DNA from: Streptosporangium nondiastaticum
GTDB taxonomy: Bacteria; Actinomycetota; Actinomycetes; Streptomycetales; Streptomycetaceae
Length of the DNA stretch: 64,000 nucleotides
Direction of reading: 5' to 3'
NCBI RefSeq assembly: GCF_003011965.1
Contig: NZ_PXWG01000015.1
Span: forward strand, 1-64,000
The notes below the pieces were generated by a model. It searched no databases, was not told where the DNA came from, and saw only the letters and a program-made list of their open reading frames with translations. Of the stretch, positions 8,378 through 16,528 are shown in pieces. Numbering within the stretch: the first letter of the stretch is position 1; each line of letters starts with the position of its first letter. Position numbers and translations under genes: made by a program.

Positions 8378-9676
8378 ATGACCACCCCCATGTCCGAGAC
8401 GCTGTTCGCCCGCGCGGGCACCGTCATCCCCGGCGGCGTCAACTCTCCCGTACGAGCCTTCGGTTCGGTCGGCGGCACCCCCGTGTTCATGGCCTCCGCC
8501 CAGGGGCCCTACCTCACCGACACCGACGGCAACCAGTACGTCGACCTGATCTGCTCCTGGGGGCCGATGATCCTCGGCCACCGCCACCCCGCCGTGATGG
8601 ACGCCGTCCGTGGGGCCTTGGCCAAGGGCACGTCCTTCGGCACCGCGACCGAGGGCGAGATCGCCCTCGCCGAGGAGATCACCGGCCGCGTCGCCCCCGT
8701 CGAGCGGGTGCGCCTGGTCACGTCCGGCACCGAGGCGACGATGTCCGCCATCCGCCTGGCCCGCGGCTTCACCGGCCGCACGAAGATCGTGAAGTTCGCC
8801 GGCTGCTACCACGGCCACGTCGACGCCCTCCTCGCTGCCGCCGGCTCCGGGCTCGCCACCTTCGCCCTGCCCGACACCCCCGGCGTGACCGGCGCCCAGG
8901 CGGGCGACACCATCGTCCTGCCCTACAACGACCTCGCCGCCGTCGAGAAGGCCTTCGCCGAGCAGGGCGACGACATCGCCTGCGTCATCACCGAGGCCGC
9001 CCCCGGCAACATGGGCGCCGTCCCGCCGCTGCCCGGCTTCAACCAGGGCCTCGCGGACCTCTGCCGGCGCCACGGCGCCCTCTACATCTCCGACGAGGTC
9101 ATGACGGGCTTCCGCGCCGCCCGGGACGGCTGGTACGGGCGCGACGGCGTGGCCGCGGACCTCTTCACGTACGGCAAGGTCATGGGCGGCGGCTTCCCGG
9201 CCGCGGCCTTCGGCGGCCGCGCCGACGTCATGGAGCACCTCGCCCCCGCCGGCCCCGTCTACCAGGCCGGCACGCTCGCCGGGAACCCGGTCGCCACCGC
9301 CGCCGGCCTGGCCACGCTGCGCCACTGCACCGGTGAGGTCTACGAGCGCCTGGAGACGGTCTCCGCCACCATCGGCAGCCATGTGGCGAAGGCCCTGGAC
9401 GCCGAGGGCGTCGCCCATCAGCTGCAGTACTCCGGCACCATGTTCTCCGTCTTCTTCGCCTCCGCGCCCGTCACCGACTACGACGCGGTCAAGGCCACCG
9501 AGGCGTACCGCTACCGCGCCTTCTTCCACGCGATGCTGCGCCAGGGCGTGTACCTGCCCCCGTCGCCGTTCGAGGCGTGGTTCGTCTCGGCGTCCCACGA
9601 CGACCGCGCCGTGGACCGGGTGCTGTCCGCCCTGCCGGCCGCCGCCAAGGCAGCCGCGGCGGCACAGCCCGCTTGA
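8378..9676 (+). CDS. hemL: Glutamate-1-semialdehyde 2,1-aminomutase
   Basis: This 432-aa PLP enzyme converts glutamate-1-semialdehyde into 5-aminolevulinate and completes the ALA module with hemA. The motif [10 protein letters not shown] holds the PLP-pyridine aspartate D239; the Schiff-base lysine is K267 in T-Y-G-K-V-M-G-G-G. The gating loop and the N-terminal [11 protein letters not shown] are standard. ATG 8378 is preceded by GAAAGG; an in-frame upstream start at 8360 would add six residues. Together with hemA and hemB the cluster encodes glutamyl-tRNA to porphobilinogen. A terminator separates it from a convergent ohr gene. Confidence 0.94.
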   Translation: MTTPMSETLFARAGTVIPGGVNSPVRAFGSVGGTPVFMASAQGPYLTDTDGNQYVDLICSWGPMILGHRHPAVMDAVRGALAKGTSFGTATEGEIALAEEITGRVAPVERVRLVTSGTEATMSAIRLARGFTGRTKIVKFAGCYHGHVDALLAAAGSGLATFALPDTPGVTGAQAGDTIVLPYNDLAAVEKAFAEQGDDIACVITEAAPGNMGAVPPLPGFNQGLADLCRRHGALYISDEVMTGFRAARDGWYGRDGVAADLFTYGKVMGGGFPAAAFGGRADVMEHLAPAGPVYQAGTLAGNPVATAAGLATLRHCTGEVYERLETVSATIGSHVAKALDAEGVAHQLQYSGTMFSVFFASAPVTDYDAVKATEAYRYRAFFHAMLRQGVYLPPSPFEAWFVSASHDDRAVDRVLSALPAAAKAAAAAQPA

Positions 9677-9699
9677 GGCGCCGGGGCGCACACGACAGC

Positions 9700-9735
9700 G
9701 CTGCCGGGCCCGGTGCGATCACCGGACCCGGCAGC
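9700..9735. terminator. Bidirectional terminator between hemL and ohr
   Basis: A 16-bp stem (9700-9715 with 9720-9735, one mismatch) with a 4-nt loop lies between the convergent hemL and ohr genes. Position and symmetry fit a shared terminator. Confidence 0.75.
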
Positions 9736-9752
9736 GGGGGCCTCAGGAGCCG

Positions 9753-10169
9753 TCAGGGCGCCAGCGAGATGCCGACCCGGATCGTGTCCCGCACCGCCTT
9801 GGAATACGGGCAGCGGCCGTGTGCCTGATCCACCAGGGACCGCGCGACGTCCTCCGGCACCCCCGGCAGCTCCACGACGAGGTCGGCGCTGATCGAGTAC
9901 CCGCTCTCGTCCCGCTCCAGGTGGACCCGCGCCGACACCGTGTCGTCCGCCAGGGCCACCTTGGCCTCGCGGGCCGACAGCCGCAGCGCGCTGTGGAAGC
10001 ACGCCGCGTAACCCGCCGCGAACAACTGCTCCGGGTTGGTGGCGCCACCCGGGCCGCCGACCTCCTTGGGCGCGGCCAGCCCCAGCTCCAGGACACCGTC
10101 CGACGAACGCACGCTGCCGTTGCGGCCGTCCCCCGCCGACACGACGTCGGCTGTGTACACAACTGCCAT
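9753..10169 (-). CDS. ohr: Organic hydroperoxide resistance protein, OsmC/Ohr family
   Basis: The 138-aa protein detoxifies organic hydroperoxides with a thiol pair. The peroxidatic cysteine is C57 in A-A-G-Y-A-A-C-F-H-S-A-L and the resolving cysteine C120 in H-G-R-C-P-Y-S-K-A-V-R; N-P-E-Q-L-F is the usual Ohr helix. I chose M-A-V-V-Y-T at 10169 (GGAG nine bases upstream) rather than the upstream ATG at 10184, which would add M-E-C-F-S. It is a monocistronic gene convergent with hemL. No adjacent OhrR repressor is present, so control would be in trans. Confidence 0.93.
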   Translation of the reverse strand: MAVVYTADVVSAGDGRNGSVRSSDGVLELGLAAPKEVGGPGGATNPEQLFAAGYAACFHSALRLSAREAKVALADDTVSARVHLERDESGYSISADLVVELPGVPEDVARSLVDQAHGRCPYSKAVRDTIRVGISLAP

Positions 10170-10315
10170 GGAAAAACACTCCATTCACGACCGGAGAAAC
10201 AGAAGGGGAAAACACCCGGAACTTAGGAAGAGAGACGGCCGCCAGGCCATACGGAACCCCGAACCGAACCGCTCAGCACAGACGCATTGCTCAAAAGAGA
10301 AGTGAGGAACCCGAA

Positions 10316-11401
10316 ATGGGCCCCCTGGAGAACCTCCGCGTCGTGGAACTCGCCGCCGGCGCCCCCACCGCCTACGCCGCCGGCCTGCTCGCCGACCTCG
10401 GCGCGGACGTCGTACGGATCGACCGCCCCGGCGGCCGCCACCAGGCCGCCGACCCCCTCGGCCGCGGGCGCCGCTCGGTCGCGGCCGACCTCAAGGACGA
10501 GAACGACCTGAACACCGTCCGCTCCCTGACCGACCGCGCCGACGTGTTCCTGGAGGGCCTGCGACCCGGCATGTGCGAACGGCTCGGCCTGGGGCCCGAC
10601 GCCCTCACGAAGAGCAACCCGCGCCTGGTCTACGCCCGCCTCTCCGGCTGGGGCCGCACCGGCCCCTGGGCCGCGCGGCCCGGCCACGACATCAGCTTCC
10701 TGGCCATGGCCGGACTCCTCGACGGCGACCGCCCCGCCGGGGGCGCTCCGATGCCCCCGACCCCTCCTGCCCCTCCTGCCCCTCCTTCTACGTATCTGTC
10801 CACCTTCGCCGGCGGCGGCATGCTCCAGGCCCTCGGCATCCTCGCCGCCCTCCACGAGCGCGACCGCTCCGGCCGCGGCCAGGTCGTCGACGCGGCGATG
10901 GTCGACGGCGCCGCCATGCTGGACGTGATGATCCGTCAGTGGCGCGGCCTTCCTGGCATGTCCACCGTCACCGACGCCCCCTTCTACACCACCTACGCGT
11001 GCCAGGACGGCCTCCACGTCGCGGTCGGCGCCATCGAACCGCGCTTCTACGCCACGCTGCTGGAGTGCCTCGCCCTCGACCCGGCCGCCCTGCCCGACCG
11101 CGCCGACGAGGCGAACTGGCCCGCCCTGCGCGACCTCCTCGCCGCCGCCTTCGCGGAACACCCCCGCCACCACTGGACCAAGGTCTTCGACGAGCACGAG
11201 GCGTGCGTCGTCCCCGTCCTGGACCAGGCCGAGGCCGCCGCGCACCCGGCGCTGCGCGAGCGGGACACGTTCGTGGAGGTGGCCGGAGCGCACCAGCCCG
11301 CCCCGGCCCCCCGCTTCAGCCGCACCCCCGCCGCCGTCCCCGCCCCGGCCCCGGCACCCGGAGCGCACTCGGCGGCCGAGGTCCTGGACGCCTGGGCGTA
11401 A
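10316..11401 (+). CDS. Alpha-methylacyl-CoA racemase-like CaiB/BaiF protein with an altered active site
   Basis: A 361-aa type III CoA-transferase fold. The R-P-G-H-D-I-S-F motif supplies the AMACR histidine (H124), and the A-I-E-P-R-F-Y motif the glutamate (E241), which favour AMACR over formyl-CoA transferase. The AMACR aspartate normally sits in a D-F-A-G-G-G motif; here the motif reads S-T-F-A-G-G-G (about 162-168), so the general base is replaced by T163. A proline-rich insert (146-157) precedes this site. The enzyme may be inactive as a racemase or catalyse another CoA-thioester reaction. A GAGG sequence precedes ATG 10316. The phosphatase-like gene starts 10 bp downstream. Confidence 0.82.
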   Translation: MGPLENLRVVELAAGAPTAYAAGLLADLGADVVRIDRPGGRHQAADPLGRGRRSVAADLKDENDLNTVRSLTDRADVFLEGLRPGMCERLGLGPDALTKSNPRLVYARLSGWGRTGPWAARPGHDISFLAMAGLLDGDRPAGGAPMPPTPPAPPAPPSTYLSTFAGGGMLQALGILAALHERDRSGRGQVVDAAMVDGAAMLDVMIRQWRGLPGMSTVTDAPFYTTYACQDGLHVAVGAIEPRFYATLLECLALDPAALPDRADEANWPALRDLLAAAFAEHPRHHWTKVFDEHEACVVPVLDQAEAAAHPALRERDTFVEVAGAHQPAPAPRFSRTPAAVPAPAPAPGAHSAAEVLDAWA

Positions 11402-11411
11402 CCTCGGCGGC

Positions 11412-11843
11412 GTGACCGAGACGTGGAAGGCCGGCGACGCCGGGATCCTGCAACTGCCCTCCGGCCGCCTCGTCCGGGGCCGCGGCCTGCGCCGTCCCCT
11501 CCCCGCGGGGCCGGCGCCCGCCTTCGCGGTGTACCTGCTCGGCCGGCGGCCTCCCGAAGTCCCGTGGGAAGCCGCGTGGCTGCGCTGGCCGGACTTCCGG
11601 CTTCCCGGCAGCCCCGCCGAGGCCCGCGCGGTCCTCGGCGCGGCGTGGGCGCGGGCCGCGGCCGAACGCGTCGAGATCGCGTGCGCCGGCGGCCGCGGCC
11701 GCACGGGCACGGCCCTGGCCTGCCTGGCCGTCCTCGACGGCGTCCCCGCGGACCGCGCCGTGGCCTACGTCCGCCACCACTACGACCCCCGCGCGGTGGA
11801 AACCCCCTGGCAGAAGCGTTACGTGCGGCGCTTCACCGGCTGA
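11412..11843 (+). CDS. Small protein-tyrosine-phosphatase-like protein
   Basis: A 143-aa protein with a cysteine-phosphatase loop C-x5-R-T: C91 to R97 in I-A-C-A-G-G-R-G-R-T-G-T-A. An upstream W-P-D-F segment (59-62) supplies a plausible general-acid aspartate, as in WPD-loop phosphatases. The canonical loop begins H-C; here it begins A-C. GTG start at 11412, ten bases after the CoA-transferase-family gene, so probably co-transcribed. Substrate unknown; protein tyrosine, dinucleotide or lipid phosphate are all possible. Confidence 0.75.
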   Translation: MTETWKAGDAGILQLPSGRLVRGRGLRRPLPAGPAPAFAVYLLGRRPPEVPWEAAWLRWPDFRLPGSPAEARAVLGAAWARAAAERVEIACAGGRGRTGTALACLAVLDGVPADRAVAYVRHHYDPRAVETPWQKRYVRRFTG

Positions 11844-11934
11844 CGCCGCCGAGGCGGGCGGAGGCGTCGTACGCCTCGCGGGCGCCGAGCAGTTCGTCCC
11901 AGTGCTCCGCCACCCAAACGAGATCGAGGCGCCC
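11833..11934 (-). pseudogene. Possible C-terminal gene remnant
   Basis: On the reverse strand about 33 codons with protein-like composition (R-L-D-L-V-W-V-A-E-H-W-D-E-L-L-G-A-R-E-A-Y) end in a stop at 11833. Upstream the frame becomes arginine/proline-rich with no protein character or good start. It may be the 3' end of a decayed gene. It overlaps the end of the phosphatase gene by 11 bases. The family is not recognised. Confidence 0.25.
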
Positions 11935-12116
11935 CGCCACCGGCGCGCCGCGGTCAGCGTGCGGGGGGCGTGACGCCGGGCCGGTGACGGCTCGCGGGGG
12001 ATGTCCGGCGGATTCCCGTTCCGCCGCGCGGCGGAGGCGAATACGCCCGGCGGCGGACGCCGCCGGCCCGCCCCGCGGCCGAGGCTGGGGTTCCTGCCGG
12101 AGAAAGGACACCCCAG

Positions 12117-13073
12117 GTGGAACGCTGGGACCGGGCCGGGCGGTGCGCGGCCTACGGGGCCGCGCTGGCCCTGACACCGTATTTGCTGATCAAGACGTCG
12201 TGGGTGATCGGCTCGCTGCTGGGGCTGCTGCCGGTCGGAGCGGGCTTCACCCCGTCCGGGTGGGTGCTGCTCAACACGGTGACCATCGGCATGGCGGCGA
12301 CCGGGATCGCCCTCGCGCTGGCCCTGGCCCGGCCGTGGGGCATGCGGCTGCCGGGCCGCCCGGTGGCGTTCGTCGCCTGGGTCGGGTCGGGCTTCCTCGT
12401 GGCGGTCCTGCCCTACTCCGTCCTGAGCACGCTGCTGGATCCGGGTTCCGGACCCGGCGGGGGCGGTGACGACGATCCGTCCATGCCGGGCTGGGAGGCC
12501 GCCCTGGTCCAGGCCGGCTTCGTGGGGATGGGCCTGGGCCTGGCCGTCGCGCTCCCCGCCTACCTGCGGCGTCGCTGGCCTGAGCGCTTCGCCGGCCGTC
12601 TCGGGGACGGCTGCCCGGGGAACGGCTGCCCCGGGCATGGCAGCCGCGCGTCCGTGCCCTGGACGGCCGTCCTCGCGGCGGTCGTCGGCCTGGCCTGGCT
12701 GTACTGGGCGGCCGGCGGCACGCTCGCCGTCGACCACCCCGCCGAGCGGACCACCGGCGGCAGCCTGCTGACCGGCCTGGGCGCCCTGTGGGCCCTCGCC
12801 GGCTCCGCAGCCGCCCTCGCCCTGGCCCGGGCCCGCCCGGCCCACCTGCCCCGCTCGCTCCCGCTGGCGCTCGGCTGGCTCGGCTCGGGCTCGCTGTTCG
12901 CCTGGAGCGGCTGGAAGCTCCCCGTCACGCTGTTCGCCGCCCTGGCCCACCCGGCCGGCGTCGCCCTGCCGGAGAACCCGGCCGCGGCCGCGCTGCTCCA
13001 CGTCGCCGCCGTCGCAGCGGGCGCCGGAATGCTGCGGATGCTCGTCAGCACGCGCCGGCACCAAGCCTCGTGA
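12117..13073 (+). CDS. Multi-pass membrane protein of unknown function
   Basis: The 318-aa protein has about seven hydrophobic segments (approx. 11-40, 50-72, 82-108, 124-145, 180-200, 218-240, 258-280, and 295-310) separated by short basic loops. A Gly/Asp-rich loop lies near 110-122 and a G-D-G-C-P-G-N-G-C-P-G-H-G segment near 163-175. Start is GTG at 12117 behind a strong GGAGAAAGGA. No transport or enzyme motif was recognised. It stands alone between a gene remnant and a DUF1266 gene. Confidence 0.75.
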   Translation: MERWDRAGRCAAYGAALALTPYLLIKTSWVIGSLLGLLPVGAGFTPSGWVLLNTVTIGMAATGIALALALARPWGMRLPGRPVAFVAWVGSGFLVAVLPYSVLSTLLDPGSGPGGGGDDDPSMPGWEAALVQAGFVGMGLGLAVALPAYLRRRWPERFAGRLGDGCPGNGCPGHGSRASVPWTAVLAAVVGLAWLYWAAGGTLAVDHPAERTTGGSLLTGLGALWALAGSAAALALARARPAHLPRSLPLALGWLGSGSLFAWSGWKLPVTLFAALAHPAGVALPENPAAAALLHVAAVAAGAGMLRMLVSTRRHQAS

Positions 13074-13242
13074 GGGCACGTCACGACGGGAAGGACAGCC
13101 TTCGCCCCTTCTGGCCTCCGCCCCCTCCGGCCTCCGCACCCTCTCCGCGCCCCCGGAACCGCTCCCCGGATCGCCACCGCTACCGTACTCGGGCGATCTT
13201 GAGCCGGAACCGGCCGGCAGGACCGGAGCGAACAGGAGCCCC

Positions 13243-14520
13243 ATGCACGCCGCAGCCCAGGACGAGGACCACGACGAGATCTTCCCCTGCGTCCCGGCCC
13301 CGGAGGACGGCGCCCGCTGGCAGGCCCCCACCGACGTGGAGCAGTACCTGTACAAGGTGACGAGGTCGGACGACTCCTACGCCTACCTGCGCACCCTCGC
13401 GATCGAAGGCGTCTACTACCCGGTCCGCCTCGACGAGGGGCAGGCCGCCGGCGGCACCCCCGCCGGCACCCGTCCCATGCTGACCATCGACACCCCGGAC
13501 GGCCGCACCGTCCTGCAGGTCTACACCGCCGGCGTGCTGCCGCGCCCGCACCCGTACCTCGTCTACGAGTACACGACCCTCGGCGCCCTCGCGCAGACCG
13601 CCCCGGACGGGGTGGACGTCCTCGCCGTCAACGCGGCCACGCCCTGCGAGCAGTACTTCCTGGTCAGCGACGAGGAGCGGGAGGTGTGGCTGGACCTGCA
13701 CCACGAGCTGTTCTCGCCGGACGACCTGATGGACCGCGTCGTGACCCGCCGCACCGGCGCCCCCGCCCCCGGCCCGCTGCTGCACGGCCTGGCGTGCGGC
13801 GCGCACCTGTGCTTCCGCAACGGCGACGCCTGGAACACCCTCCACTGGCACGGCATGGGCTACAGCGGCGAGGCCGAGCGGATAGCCGACGACTGGGGCG
13901 TGCACAGCCGCGAGGACTGGCTGGAGACGGAGGAGCGCCTCCTCGGCCAGGACGTGAGCCCCTGGTACTGGGACTTCGTCCTGGGCGCGCGGACCGCACT
14001 GCTCCGGTCCCGGGGCGGCGGCCGCGTCGACCCGGGACAGTGGCGCGACACCGTCGAGGCCACGGTCCGCGCCCGCGCCCAGGAGAACGGCACCCCCGCC
14101 GGCGACCCCGACTTCGCCGGGTTCGTGGCGCACCTGCGCGACCTCGTGGGCCAGGTGCTGCGCTACGAGGCCCGGTTCCGCGCCGACGGCCTCCTGCCGC
14201 CCGACGGCCTCGTGCGCACGGTCGCGGCCTGGGACATCGGCCGCGGCTCGAAGATGGCCCGCTGGGGCCGGGGCGCGCGCTACGCGACGGAGGCCGAGAT
14301 GCACGCGGCGATCGAGCGCGCGGCCGCCGCCGCGCGGGCCGCGTACGACTCGTGGGAGGAGTTCTCCGCCGGCTACGTGCTCGGCCGGTGCCTGCACTTC
14401 GACGAGGAGGAGTTCGGCCCCTGGTACACGACGGTCCTCGACGCGCACCGGGCACTGACCACCGACCCGGACAGCCCGTGGCGGACGGTGCCCTTCAAAG
14501 ACCCCGCGCCCGGAGCGTGA
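13243..14520 (+). CDS. DUF1266 protein with N-terminal SseB-like domain
   Basis: The 425-aa protein has two parts. Residues 25-150 resemble the SseB N-terminal fold (Y-Y-P-V-R-L-D, then D-G-R-T-V-L-Q-V-Y-T and A-V-N-A-A-T-P-C-E). The C-terminal 220 residues match DUF1266 by the A-W-D-I-G-R-G-S-K-M-A-R-W segment and the closing S-W-E-E-F-S-A-G-Y-V-L-G-R motif. DUF1266 proteins are cytosolic, common in Streptomyces and uncharacterised; some sit in polymorphic-toxin loci. A GGAGC precedes ATG 13243. Convergent with the LysR-like gene, 24 bp apart. Confidence 0.75.
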   Translation: MHAAAQDEDHDEIFPCVPAPEDGARWQAPTDVEQYLYKVTRSDDSYAYLRTLAIEGVYYPVRLDEGQAAGGTPAGTRPMLTIDTPDGRTVLQVYTAGVLPRPHPYLVYEYTTLGALAQTAPDGVDVLAVNAATPCEQYFLVSDEEREVWLDLHHELFSPDDLMDRVVTRRTGAPAPGPLLHGLACGAHLCFRNGDAWNTLHWHGMGYSGEAERIADDWGVHSREDWLETEERLLGQDVSPWYWDFVLGARTALLRSRGGGRVDPGQWRDTVEATVRARAQENGTPAGDPDFAGFVAHLRDLVGQVLRYEARFRADGLLPPDGLVRTVAAWDIGRGSKMARWGRGARYATEAEMHAAIERAAAAARAAYDSWEEFSAGYVLGRCLHFDEEEFGPWYTTVLDAHRALTTDPDSPWRTVPFKDPAPGA

Positions 14521-14544
14521 GCTCCGCCACGCGGCGGCCCGCCG

Positions 14545-15351
14545 CTACGAGCGGCGGCGGGGCTTGCCGCGCTTGGCGCCGCCGGCACCGCCCCGCGGGC
14601 TCTTGCCGGCCGCGGCCTTGCGCTGGGCGCCGCCGCCCGCGCCGGGACGCTTCCCCTTGGGCTGCGCCTTGCCCTGACCCTTGGCGGGCGACTTGGCCGG
14701 AGCCTTGGGGGACCGGGCCTCGGCCTGGGGCTGGGTGCGACCGCGCGAGCTGTTGACCGTCCGCCCGCGGACGATCCCGATGAAGTCCTCCACCATGTCG
14801 GTGGTCGCGTCCTCGGGCCACGACAGGGCCACCCGCGACTGGGGGGCGTCCGTGAGCGGCCGGTACGTGAGGTCCTTGCGGTGGTGCAGGCGCGCCAGCG
14901 ACTGGGGGACGGCGAGGACGCCGATGCCCGCGGCCACCAGCTCGACGGCATCCGCCGTCGTGGCCGGGCGCTCGATCGCGGGCCGCCCGGGCAGCCGCTC
15001 CCAGCCGAGCACGTCGTCGAGGGGGTGCAGGACGATCTCGTCGGCCAGGTCCTCCGTCGTGACCTCCTCGACCGCCGCCACGACGTGGTCCTTCGGGATC
15101 ACGACGACCGTGGTCTCGGTGTACAGGGGGATCGCACTGAAGTCCGTACGCTCGGCCGGCAGCGGCAGCCGGACGAAACCCGCGTCGGCGTCGCCGCCCA
15201 GCAGCACGTCGCACGCTTCGGCGGCGGGGACCGCCACGAGGTGCAGAGGGATGTCGGGCAGCCGCTCGTTCCAGATTCGCACCCACTTGGCGGGCGTCAC
15301 TCCCGGGACATAGGCGAGCCGGAACGAAGGGGAAACTTCCGAGCCTGTCAC
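14545..15351 (-). CDS. LysR-type effector-binding domain protein lacking an HTH, with a Lys/Arg-rich tail
   Basis: A 268-aa protein. Residues 8-205 have the periplasmic-binding-like effector domain of LysR regulators (F-R-L-A-Y-V-P-G-V-T-P ... A-G-F-V-R-L-P ... V-V-V-I-P-K-D-H ... L-V-A-A-G-I-G-V-L-A-V-P). No N-terminal winged helix precedes it. Residues 210-268 are low-complexity and strongly basic (K-A-P-A-K-S-P-A-K-G and G-A-K-R-G-K-P-R-R-R-S), resembling actinobacterial histone-like tails that bind DNA non-specifically. GTG start at 15351. It is divergent from the DUF5997 gene with 58 bp between them, a pairing common in Streptomyces. Confidence 0.85.
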   Translation of the reverse strand: MTGSEVSPSFRLAYVPGVTPAKWVRIWNERLPDIPLHLVAVPAAEACDVLLGGDADAGFVRLPLPAERTDFSAIPLYTETTVVVIPKDHVVAAVEEVTTEDLADEIVLHPLDDVLGWERLPGRPAIERPATTADAVELVAAGIGVLAVPQSLARLHHRKDLTYRPLTDAPQSRVALSWPEDATTDMVEDFIGIVRGRTVNSSRGRTQPQAEARSPKAPAKSPAKGQGKAQPKGKRPGAGGGAQRKAAAGKSPRGGAGGAKRGKPRRRS

Positions 15352-15409
15352 CCCGCCAGGCTACCGGTCGTGGTCGAGGTAGCGCACATGCTCGAATACC
15401 CTTGACACC

Positions 15410-15802
15410 ATGACGTCGCACAAGACCACCCAGACGATGAAGCCCGCGACCGCGGCGAAGAAGCTGGGTGTGTACCTCCAGGCCACCCCCACCGAGTTCC
15501 AGGAGGGGGTCGTCACGCGCAGCGAGCTCAACGCGCTGCAGGCCGAGCCGCCCGCGTGGCTGCAGGAGCTGCGGCGCAACGGCCCCCACCCCCGGCCGGT
15601 GGTCGCGGCGAAGCTGGGCGTCTCCATCGCGGGCCTCGCCCGCGGCGGCATCACGGACCCCCTCACCACCGAGCAGATCGACGAGCTGAAGAAGGACATG
15701 CCCGAGTGGCTGCAGCGCGAGCGCGCCACCCAGGCCGAGGTCCGGAAGGAAGCCGTGCGCATCAAGGAGAAGCAGGCGAAGCAGGCGGAGCAGGGCGCCT
15801 GA
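15410..15802 (+). CDS. DUF5997 family protein
   Basis: A small soluble protein of 130 aa: M-K-P-A-T-A-A-K-K-L-G-V-Y-L at the N-terminus, a middle with E-L-R-R-N-G-P-H-P-R-P-V-V-A-A-K-L-G-V and S-I-A-G-L-A-R-G-G-I, and a charged C-terminal helix (R-I-K-E-K-Q-A-K-Q-A-E-Q). This is the pattern of DUF5997, an actinobacterial family of unknown role. Divergent from the LysR-like gene, so both probably share regulation. Its 3' end overlaps the convergent GNAT gene by 41 bp. Confidence 0.85.
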   Translation: MTSHKTTQTMKPATAAKKLGVYLQATPTEFQEGVVTRSELNALQAEPPAWLQELRRNGPHPRPVVAAKLGVSIAGLARGGITDPLTTEQIDELKKDMPEWLQRERATQAEVRKEAVRIKEKQAKQAEQGA

Positions 15803-16340
15803 TCCCTGCGCCCGTCCCGTCGCCGGTGAACGAGATCCACACGTCGGGCGGCAGGTCCGGCCGCCCCGGCACGGGCCTGCGCTCCTCCGCCCACGCGTCG
15901 CCGGCGACCTCGGCGGCCACGCGCCGCCAGAAGCGCACCGCGACCGCGTTCGCGTCCTGGAACGGGATCTCCCACCGGCCCGGGTGACGGGCCACGACCT
16001 CCCGGGCGGCGCGCAGCCCCGCCCCCGTCCCGCGCACCCCGCGGGCCACGAAGAAGCTGTTCATCACGTGTGCCGGACCGCCGACGCCGCGGACGAAGGC
16101 CAGGCCGGCGGGGTACGGGCCGCACTGCAGCAGGTACGCCGCCCAGCCGGCGCCGGCGAGGGCCGCTTCGAGCCGGTCGCTGCGGAACGTCCCGTCGTGA
16201 GCGGGCAGTGAGCCGTCGAACGCGGACATGTCGTGGCGGAACATCAGCCACAGGCGCTCCAGCGCGGGGCGGTCGGCGGGGGTCGCCGGGCGTACGGACA
16301 CGGGCTCGGGAGCGGGCGCGGCTGATCGGTATGCAGGCAT
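15762..16340 (-). CDS. GNAT N-acetyltransferase behind an attenuator-like leader
   Basis: The 192-aa protein has the GNAT core: V-R-P-A-T-P-A-D-R-P-A-L-E-R-L-W (beta1/alpha1), the strand A-H-V-M-N-S-F-F-V, then the acetyl-CoA loop A-R-G-V-R-G-T-G-A-G (R-x-x-G-x-G/A) near residue 105, and F-Q-D-A-N-A-V-A-V-R-F-W in the last helix. Acceptor unknown. The ATG is 8 nt after a GGAGG that lies inside the 3' arm of a hairpin followed by six T residues, so both transcription and translation initiation look controllable. Such leaders are typical of antibiotic-inducible genes and of amino-acid-controlled genes. The 3' end overlaps DUF5997. Confidence 0.85.
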   Translation of the reverse strand: MPAYRSAAPAPEPVSVRPATPADRPALERLWLMFRHDMSAFDGSLPAHDGTFRSDRLEAALAGAGWAAYLLQCGPYPAGLAFVRGVGGPAHVMNSFFVARGVRGTGAGLRAAREVVARHPGRWEIPFQDANAVAVRFWRRVAAEVAGDAWAEERRPVPGRPDLPPDVWISFTGDGTGAGIRRPAPPASPASP

Positions 16341-16346
16341 GAAAAA

Positions 16347-16381
16347 AGCCTCCGTGCGGAGTGGAGCCGCACCCGGAGGCT
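16347..16381 (-). promoter_or_regulatory. Terminator/SD-sequestering hairpin upstream of the GNAT gene
   Basis: On the reverse strand a stem of 7 plus 6 bp (arms 16367-16381 and 16347-16359, with a 2-nt bulge) is followed by T6 at 16342-16347, and the ATG follows at 16340. The 3' arm contains the GGAGG Shine-Dalgarno of the GNAT gene (16349-16353). An ATG at 16405, upstream of the hairpin, opens a reading frame (M-V-R-F-P-Y-H-F-S-L-R-V-R-L) that runs through the 5' arm and overlaps the GNAT start in another frame. The layout fits attenuation by a translating ribosome. Confidence 0.65.
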
Positions 16382-16528
16382 GAAGTGGTACGGGAAACGT
16401 ACCATGCGATCCGCGATGGGGCTTCCGGGTGAACCCCCGGGGACACCGGTGTCGCCCTCCGGCGCCCGAGGAAGGCGTCCGGGGAACGGACCGTGGCCGG
16501 CCGGGACGTCATGCCGAGGAGAAGCGCC

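Noticed and set aside
3711..9676. hemB, hemA and hemL as the housekeeping heme operon
   Set aside because: Normal Streptomyces organisation links hemA with hemC and hemD; those are absent and the genes are mixed with racemase, monooxygenase and CoA-ligase genes. Not excluded without the whole genome.
4829..9691. Long reverse-strand frames opposite hemA, the acyl-CoA synthetase and hemL
   Set aside because: Low-complexity glycine/alanine/valine-rich shadows of clear forward enzymes.
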